This document shows positions 56,330 through 64,000 of a stretch of 64,000 nucleotides of DNA, in pieces (the stretch's first letter is position 1; each line of letters begins with the position of its first letter). The stretch is taken from contig ML210147.1 of NCBI GenBank assembly GCA_004369085.1, positions 434,001-498,000 on the forward strand, in the 5' to 3' direction. Both the position numbers and the translations under genes were made by a program. The stretch comes from Coprinopsis marcescibilis (lineage: Eukaryota; Basidiomycota; Agaricomycetes; Agaricales; Psathyrellaceae). The notes beneath the pieces were generated by a model. It saw only the letters and a program-made list of their open reading frames with translations. It did not search any database and was not told the DNA's origin.

Positions 56330-59300
56330 ATGTCCTGGTTTGCATCATGGCTACCGTCCATCCCCACGATCAGCCTTTCTATCCCGACTAGCATTCAGAG
56401 TCGTTTCATATCCTTCTTTCTGAAGAAATCTCTCGGCCATTTCTTCAAACCTGGTCAGCTTGATACCCTGCAAATAGACTCCCAGATTGGCTCAGGGTAC
56501 GTCCAAATCAATGATCTCGAACTTGACCCTGGTGTAAGTCAGAGGCTTGACAATCCTACATTAAAAGTGTCTCATCTACTTGTCATATCAGCCTATCAAC
56601 CAACACTTGAAGGGTCTTCCTCTGGTCCTGGAAGAAGGAACCGTCAAAGCAGTAACGGTTCGAATCCCATGGCCCAACCCATTGACGTCCGTCGTCGGCT
56701 TTTCCTTGGACTCCCTTCATCTCAGACTTCGAATCGAAACCCCCTTGCACGAAGCATTCCCCCAAGAGGTTGATCTCGCAGATTCTGTTGCGTCAGTTGC
56801 AGAAACTTTCGTTCAGGAAGAACTTTCGGGTGCACAAGAAGCGCAGCTCTGGGAGTCGTTCAGTGCAGCCGCACATTCACAAGACCCTGAAGACCACAAC
56901 GTTCCAGGAGGATTGGAATTCATTTCGGGAATCGAGAAACAAGGCGATTACGAACTAGATCCGGCAGGCGTTTCAATATTCGCTACGCTCATCGAGAGAT
57001 TGTTGGCCCGTTTTCAATTCGATGCTCGCGACATACAAGTCACAGTCGTCGACCCCGAGAATATCTCGTTGAAGTTCTCTCTATCCGAGATTCGGTATAC
57101 GACGAATGAAGTGGGAGGACAGGATGAAAATGTTGAAGATGGCACACAACGCACCCTCTCTTTGCATGGGATGACCCTGACTGCATTGGGTTACCCAATC
57201 GAGTTTGAAGGATCAGTGCATACACCTTCAACTACTAGACCTGGCTCACCGTCCGATGTCGAAACGGATCCTGAAATCTCCAGTCCTGATTCATCTCCCC
57301 GTTCATCAACTTCGTCTTTCGACGAGGACACACAATTCCAGATGTCACAATCACTGGTTGGGCTCCCGCCACCACACCTCGCAGACTCAATGGCGGGCAG
57401 CATATACCATAGCATTATGTCAGAACACCCGGAATCAGAAGACGCCCCAGCCATATCAACTTCTGAAATCCCCTTGCCTGACGAACGCACCATCCTCTCA
57501 TTTGGTGCAGTACCTTTCGAGATCACTTTGACTACGCCATCTCCAGGCGGCAGCCATTCCTCTGGTGGTCCCAGCGCTGCCATGCATGATAGATACCAGC
57601 TACACGCTGCCTGCGGCTTCATAGCCATCGCATTGCAGCCTTGGCATGTTAGCAGGTTACTATCAGCAGCCCTAAAGATGTCTAATCCTCATATGCCACC
57701 TCCCCGGCAAAGCTCAACAGCTCCGGAACAACCTGTACTCTCATTTGATGCCGAATTACAGGTCCGAAGTGTTATAATTCTGTTGTACTCCTCGTCAAAC
57801 TTGCAAGGGAGGGAATCGTTGGAAAGCTACTTCAGTCGGCCGCTGGTCCCACCGCAGCTTCAAAGTGGCTATACTCGTTTGTTGCTGGATTCACTTTCTG
57901 CACAGGCATCATCGCTATCTACTGGGGTCTCCTCGACGATGAGAATCGGCGACATCAATATCTTCCAGTTCACGGACCCTTCCTCTAGAAAAGGCGAGGC
58001 CCAACGAAACTTTCCAGTAGCCATTCCGGTTCTGATCACCGACTCGCACCTCCCTTCACAGTACGATCCCAATCATGCATATCCTAGTCGTACCGACCCC
58101 TTCCATGCAACCGTGGTACAACCAACCATCCCCGCGGTAAATTGGTCTGACAGGAGGCACTTTACATGCGGCGCAAAACTATCCCATTGGCGGACCCGTG
58201 ACCCTTCCGAACGTCAGAGCACTGACGGACCCAACCGCCAGTCCGCAATCTATGTGACAGTCAACAATCCCACCACTCTCGCAAGGGGAAAGACAGGCAT
58301 TGCTCAATCGCGCCAAGCCAAGGTCGATATCATACCTTTGCATATCTTTGCCGACTTGGAATACGCACAGCTGGAAGGTGGAATTATCCCTTATATCGAT
58401 GAACTGTTAAAGGGAATCGAAGCATTGGACAGAAAGAAGCAACGTTCCCGCGCATACTTGAGCGATGAAGAGGAAGATTTCAATAGACCGGAGGACTCGA
58501 CGCAACTACCGGCAAAATCGGATGTATGTCTTGTTGTCTCTGCACCGATCCTCGTCTCATTTGTTATAGCCGCATCAAAATGTATTGAAATCAGTGCTAA
58601 CATGCCATCTACGCGCGGTGCGGCTGTCGGTCAGGGCACCTCCCCCTCCAGGACGAGGAAAACGGTCTGGGATCTTAACTGCGGACGTTCACAACATCAG
58701 TATTCGCGACTCTGCAGACGAGAACACAAGACACCTGCGGTTCGAGCGGCACGCATCCACAGGCCCAGATCATCATGCTTCCGACGGTGATAAGCTCTTA
58801 GCCCAGGTCCATTGCGAGCGGATTGTGATTGGTTGTTCCTCATCAAAAGACGAACATTTTGTTGCTGTCCTTTCCTTAGGCCCGTTGCAGACGCCTTCAC
58901 AATCTACCCAGTTGCTATTTCCTCGGGTCACTGTAAAGCAGCGCGAAATCGGTGGGAATGCATTGGTACTCTCCGTTGACATCCCTTCGGTCTATGTTTC
59001 TCTCTCACGGCCCCAGCTGGAAGCCCTTCATTTCTGGATCGACGATCTCAGCCAGGCCCTGGAAAGAATGACCGTGTCACGAACCACTAATGATGGGTCG
59101 GGCCAAAACTCCAAGGATCCAAGTATGATTGGCAGTCGATTTTTTGCAAGGTCCCGGACAGGGAGCGCAGTCGAATCGCCGCGTATTGAAGGAAGGGTCA
59201 AGACAATCATATCGCTCGGTGTAACTGAGGGTGCGTCGTGATCACTTGTATGCAATTGAGCGCATCCTCATCTTTGAACAGCATATATTCGTCTACACCT

Positions 59301-62300
59301 TCCTCGTTCTGGCCACGATGGTTCTGCACCTCGTCCCTTCGATGTCGCGTGCTCAGATTTGAATGCAAATGTGAAACTACATGCTACAGGAAAGGTACTA
59401 CTGCTCTCAAAGTACTCGATCGTGCACTCATCCTTTCCATTAGATCGAGGCAATTGTAAATATAATGGACGCTGACATTCAAGACACAACAGTGACGGAG
59501 TCGGTTCGAACATTCCTTTCGCTCACTACTACCCGTAGTTTGGTGAGTAGGGCCACATTTCTTTGCGTGTTGTGAGGACAAAACTAAGTTACAAGTTATC
59601 AGACCGCAACACCTACTCCGATGATTAAATTGAAGTTTATTTCCTCCACGATCCCGGAAACCACTGCCAAGGAAAACAGAGTTTCTGTTTCTCTGTATGG
59701 GTTCACTTTCAATTTGCACCCAGACCTTGCACTGCCGGTAGACTTGGGCCAGTTTTTCAAGTCTCCACCTGGAGTGAGTTCTGGACAACGCATAGAGGTC
59801 GAATTGGTTTCTGATCCATTGTACAGACGTTTGAATCTGTCGTCCCCAGCGAACGAACCTTGATCAGCCTGAAGATAATTGAGGGGTCTGTTCGATCCTT
59901 CGCTCCTACCCATTCTGGAGCCATTGTTTTGGCGATTGGAGGCCTCAATTTTGTCACTGACATTGTTGGCCAATTCCCCGACCCATCCTTCCGTTTGGAT
60001 ATTGCTACTATGTTTGTTCTCGCGGTAGAGAATGTCGGCGAATCCAACAAAAGTATCAATGGATCCGGCCACGCAATAGATTACTGGAAGGTCTGTGTTT
60101 TTGTCTCCTCAATCAGCTCAGCCGCTTAAATATTTTAAAGAGGAAGGGCTATGCTCTTCTTGTGGACGTTTCCGCCATGAAACTGAAATATCAAGAGAGC
60201 AGCATGAGCCCCCCGGAGAAGCAAGTACGTCTGTCTATTCCTGGGAAGGTTGCCTTTGTACGATGCTTAACTCGACGTCAAGGTCGTAATAGATGGAGTT
60301 TGCCTCAAAGTACACGCTTGCGCCGATACATTTGGATTGATCGGTGCTTTCGTTAGTGATATAGCATCACTAGTTAAGCCTACGTCAGAAGGCGCTGAAC
60401 AACGGTGAGAGACTGCATCGCCTCTTACAGGATTATCATCTCAATCAGCAGACAAAGGCACTTGAACCGAGAACCACCAGATGTATCTCCTGCAAGAGAA
60501 GACGATCGCAAGTTATCCTGTGGGTTCCATCCTTTTCTGATGGTATTTCGTATACTCAGTCACCCACCTTTCAAGATTCTATCGACGATGTGGCGTTCCG
60601 ACGAATTCCAGACGTTGGATCTGCCCCAGACATGATTCATGACGACCTCCCAACCAACCTAGACTATTTGGACGAGTCATTTGGTGCAGCAGCTGGTCTC
60701 CGAGAGCTCACGGACGATGACTTGGACGAGTTTGACACACAAGACATCGAAGTCAGTGCAGTGCACATCTCAGCAACAAACACAGGAGTTGTATCGAGTG
60801 TTGGAGGCGAAACTATCAAACTTCTCAGTGAAGATGGAATCGACATCATTGAAGATTTCTATGGTTCACTTCCTTCTGAGGTTGTCGAGGATCGTCCTAG
60901 GTGTGTTGTCAGCAAATATCTTTCTACGGTGTGTTGACATCTCGACAGCCTTAATAACGAGAAGATAAGAGTCCGCATTCACAACTGCGACGTGTACTTG
61001 CTGCTCTACGACGGTTACGATTGGCCAAGAACACGGAAGATCATCGAGGACGAGGTGAAAGAAATGCGGAAGCGTCTGGCGAAGATCAGACAACTTGTCG
61101 CAAGCGGGCAGTCACAAGAGCCGGTGGACGAAGACACGAGCGCTCTACTTTTTAATTCAGTCTACATCGGACTCGACCAAGATTTGAACTCGGCGGAACC
61201 TGAGGCTTTCATCGCTGCGATCGACGAGGAACTTAAAGACGATATTGAAACGGGTACACAGAGCTCCTGGCAATCACTTAAACATCCAGGCTCAGCTCAA
61301 CCGAAGGCACCGTCCGTGAAGGTGCATGGAAAGAAGCTGACAAGATCAAAGGGACCTTCAATGGAGTTCTGTTTGTCAGATCTTAATGCAGAGTTCAACC
61401 AATATGGCGAGGATAGCGTTATCGTCTCGCGGACATTTCTCACTGTTAAGGACCTGGAAATATTGGACCACATCAAAACCTCTACCTGGAAGAAATTCTT
61501 GACTGCCTTGCGATCTGACTCGAAGGGCAACATTCGAGAGACGGGTGCGAACATGGTTCGGATTGAATTGCACAACGTTAGGCCATCCCCAGGCCAAGAT
61601 TCCCAAGAAGCCAGAGTACGGGTAAGTACACTTTTCTGGTTGTTGCGAGGTACACAATTCCCAAACAGTGTATTTCTAGGCCAAGATACTTCCCATCCGT
61701 CTTTATGTCGATCAAGACGCGGTCGATTTCTTGAAGAAGTTCTTCAGCTTTAAGGATCCAAACGCAGGTCCCGCCCCTTCAGGCTCTGAACCCAACGACG
61801 GCGACGCGTATATTCGTAAGGATGCTTTACTTGCGCAGCGAAGCTGGATGCTCACAAAGAGTTCATAGAAATGGCTGAGATATTCCCTATTGATCTTAAG
61901 TTGGATTACAAGCCGCGTCGGGTGGATTATCGAGCTCTCAAAGAAGGGAAGACAATCGAGCTGATGAATTTCTTCCATTTCGATGGTGCAGAGATGACTT
62001 TGCGTCACATTACCTTGTCCGGGGTATGAACCTGTTTCAATATAAATGTTGATATAACTGACCAGTCATCCGCTTCTCAGATTACCGGATGGCCCAAGAT
62101 GTTCGAAATGCTGAACGACCTGTGGACGCCTGATGTCAAAGCAACGCAGTTAGTGGAAGTCATTTCAGGAGTTGCACCAATTCGTTCTGTCGTGAATGTT
62201 GGGTCTGGTGTGGCTGACCTTGTCTTACTCCCGATTTCGCAATATAAGAAAGATGGGAGAATCGTACGGGGAGTGCAAAAAGGCGCAACTGCATTCGTCA

Positions 62301-62816
62301 AGTCTACGGCAATCGAAGCAATCAAAATGGGCGCTCGGCTCGCGACTGGAACTCAAGTTATCTTGGAACAAGCAGAGGGTCTACTTGGCGGGGAATTCGA
62401 TAGACCCATCACGGCGGAAACCCTGTCCCTACCTTACGACGAAGACGACGAAACCGATGAAGATGCTGATCTTATCTCCAAGTACGCACAACAGCCAGCA
62501 GACCTTAAGGAAGGGTTCCAATCCGCATACAAGAGCCTTCAAAGAAATCTGAATTCTGCTGCACAAACTATCCTTGCGGTTCCAATGGAGGTATATGAAA
62601 GGTCGGGCAACGAGGTACGCTATGTGGATCATATTTTTTGTTTTCATATCTGACAAGTCGGGACAGGGTCCTGTCCGTTCTGTCATCCGAGCTGTCCCAA
62701 TAGCAGTACTCAAGCCCATGATAGGTGCCACCGAGGCTGTTAGTAAAACCTTGCTCGGCCTCCATAACACTTTGGACCCCAACGTTCGCCTGGAGAATGA
62801 GGCAAAATACAAGTAG
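56330..62816 (+). CDS. ATG2: Autophagy-related lipid-transfer protein Atg2
   Basis: A bridge-like lipid-transfer protein that moves lipids from the ER to the growing phagophore. Start [20 protein letters not shown] at 56330. The chorein-type N-terminus is clear: [40 protein letters not shown], spliced to [20 protein letters not shown] and [20 protein letters not shown]. The middle is long and partly disordered. An intron near 58525-58570 (donor GTATGT) joins two frames at [20 protein letters not shown], so there is no frameshift. The C-terminal ATG2 domain reads [60 protein letters not shown] and then [20 protein letters not shown], ending LENEAKYK at 62816. About ten more introns lie between 59.2 and 62.1 kb, so some exon ends there are uncertain. 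Confidence 0.93.
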
Positions 62817-62938
62817 CCTCTCGAATCGCACTATCGGTTTTCACATTTTTAATGGATTTCGTTGTAACATACATGTATAATAAAGCAGTATCATCGTATA
62901 AAGGGCAGTACTTTTAGAACAATCAACGGTAGGACAGC

Positions 62939-63720
62939 TTAGTCGATATCCATTCCCATTGAACGACCCTCGCCAGGAATGAGTGCAGACTTGGATGATT
63001 TGACCGAGACTTTGATTTTCTCTGGCGCTGCGGCAGTTTTGGTGACTGGTTCGCGTAATTTGAAGGAGCCCTTTGCTGCTTCCAATCTCTTCTTGCGGTG
63101 AGCGATCTGCTTTGCGCGGCTGGAGGCCATTCTGAATGTGGAGTGCACGTTGAGACCAATGGTCAGAAAAACTGCGGCGGACGAACCTGTTCCTGAAAAA
63201 TGCTTTCTCGCGCTTCGCCTTGATCTCGGCAATGCGCTTCATTGCCTTGATAGTAGTCTGGACCAATTCTCTGTCGTATCGGACGGGGACATTCCTTCGC
63301 TTCTCGAAGTCGATGGTCGAGTCCTGCAAACCAGAGGTTAAGGTTTTACCAAATGAAAGTCCTTGAAACGCACAATGGTCATTTCCTTCCCAGCAGCTTT
63401 CCTGAAAGCCTTCGTCCAGCGAACCTTTCGGGGATTCCGTTTCATTCTGTCATTGTGTGAGGATCAGACCAGCAAAAGGCGGGGAACAAACACACTTGAA
63501 GTTTTTGTGGCATCTAAAAGTAGCTCAGGACGTGTGATAAGGACGACGACTGGACGACATACTTTGAAGTGCAAAATCTGAACACCTTCGCATCGTTCCT
63601 CACAAATGCGGACCCTGATCAACACCACGAGTTGAGCAATTATTTCTCAGAGCAGATCTGACACTAACCATGACCAGGGTAGACATTTGTTGAGCAAAAA
63701 TAACACTTTTCAACCCGCAT
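62939..63720 (-). CDS. RLP24: Ribosome biogenesis protein Rlp24 (eL24-like)
   Basis: Start [18 protein letters not shown] at 63720, with the zinc site CYFC and, after two short introns, [18 protein letters not shown]. The next segments are [69 protein letters not shown] and [20 protein letters not shown]. The end is [11 protein letters not shown], stop at 62939. Length (about 190-200 residues) and the C-terminal extension beyond eL24 mark it as Rlp24, not the ribosomal eL24. In yeast, Rlp24 joins pre-60S particles in the nucleolus and is released in the cytoplasm by the AAA-ATPase Drg1/Afg2, which binds its C-terminus, to be replaced by eL24. Confidence 0.92.
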
Positions 63721-64000
63721 CGTGACTCTTGAGGGATAGGTAGACGGAAGAGTCCCGTTCTAGCATTGACTCTCACCAATTTGCAACACATGTGGTGCGT
63801 GGGAACGGTGCTGAATTTCAAAATTACTCGCGCGCATCCGACGTGTCTGATAATCACGTCGTAATCAAGTCCTTTTTCTCTCGTTCGTTCGTTTGAAACA
63901 CCCTTGCCATTATCGAAAATCGTACTCTAAAAGAAACTACATGGACAGCGATCTATAATCAATCTCGGGCTGACAACCTTACACCTTGTAACCCTTTGCT
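63721..64000. other. Upstream region of RLP24 to window end
   Basis: Holds the RLP24 promoter. It has a pyrimidine-rich run (CTCTCGTTCGTTCGTTTG near 63878), of a kind often seen in promoters of ribosome-related genes. No gene is supported up to the end. Confidence 0.4.

Noticed and set aside
56650..56690. GGTTCGAATCC, a tRNA T-loop-like string
   Set aside because: Lies in the ATG2 coding exon; no acceptor or anticodon stems could be matched around it. A similar string near 25350 is inside the ferric reductase.
58585..58790. Apparent frameshift in ATG2
   Set aside because: A 45-50 nt intron with donor GTATGT near 58525 and acceptor TTATAG joins the two frames at [11 protein letters not shown], so no frameshift is needed.

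Overview
The window is nuclear DNA of a filamentous basidiomycete, most likely an Agaricomycete. Evidence: nearly every gene is split by many introns of about 45-80 nt with GTRNGT donors; gene density is high (about 28 genes in 64 kb) on both strands with no operons; the products include a cell-wall alpha-1,3-glucan synthase, a Ste11-type MAPKKK, CE16-like SGNH esterases and a degenerate protein kinase of a type I associate with mushroom-forming fungi. I saw no transposon, CRISPR array, rRNA or tRNA. All exon structures below were read by eye from splice signals and reading frame, so exact ends, above all starts, are approximate.

Layout. 1-9.5 kb: end-truncated large C1-like zinc-finger protein (-), DUF4211 nuclear protein (+), TFIID subunit TAF13 (+), stand-alone PPIE-type RRM protein (-), kinase-like protein (+), splicing regulator NSRP1 (-). 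9.8-22 kb: alpha-1,3-glucan synthase (-) head to head with the MAPKKK Ste11 (+). 22-32 kb, all minus: tRNA dimethyltransferase Trm1, ferric reductase, copper chaperone Atx1, and a methionine/LAT-type amino acid permease. 32-39 kb: exosome subunit Mtr3 (-), PRCC (+), mitochondrial hydroxyacyl-thioester dehydratase Htd2-like (-), sphingoid base kinase (-), SAM methyltransferase (+). 39-48 kb: nucleoporin Nup133 (+), COA8 (-), mitochondrial SAP-domain protein (-), an unrecognised conserved-looking protein (+). 48-53 kb: WD40 DNA-damage protein Cmr1 (+), then two tandem genes for the 32-kDa subunit of replication protein A: a divergent RFA2-like paralogue and the canonical RFA2 (both -). 53.5-56 kb: tandem pair of SGNH esterases (+). 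56-63.7 kb: autophagy lipid-transfer protein Atg2 (+) and ribosome-biogenesis factor Rlp24 (-).

Most genes are housekeeping and do not form one pathway. The most notable points are the tandem RFA2/RFA2-like pair; MluI-cell-cycle-box-like clusters upstream of both CMR1 and canonical RFA2 but not of the paralogue; an SGNH duplicate whose GDS motif has become GAS; a PPIE-like RRM without its cyclophilin domain; an ATX1 gene whose first coding exon is only the ATG; a GC-AG intron; and a possible non-AUG mitochondrial form of Trm1. Several convergent pairs have stop codons only 20-35 bp apart.
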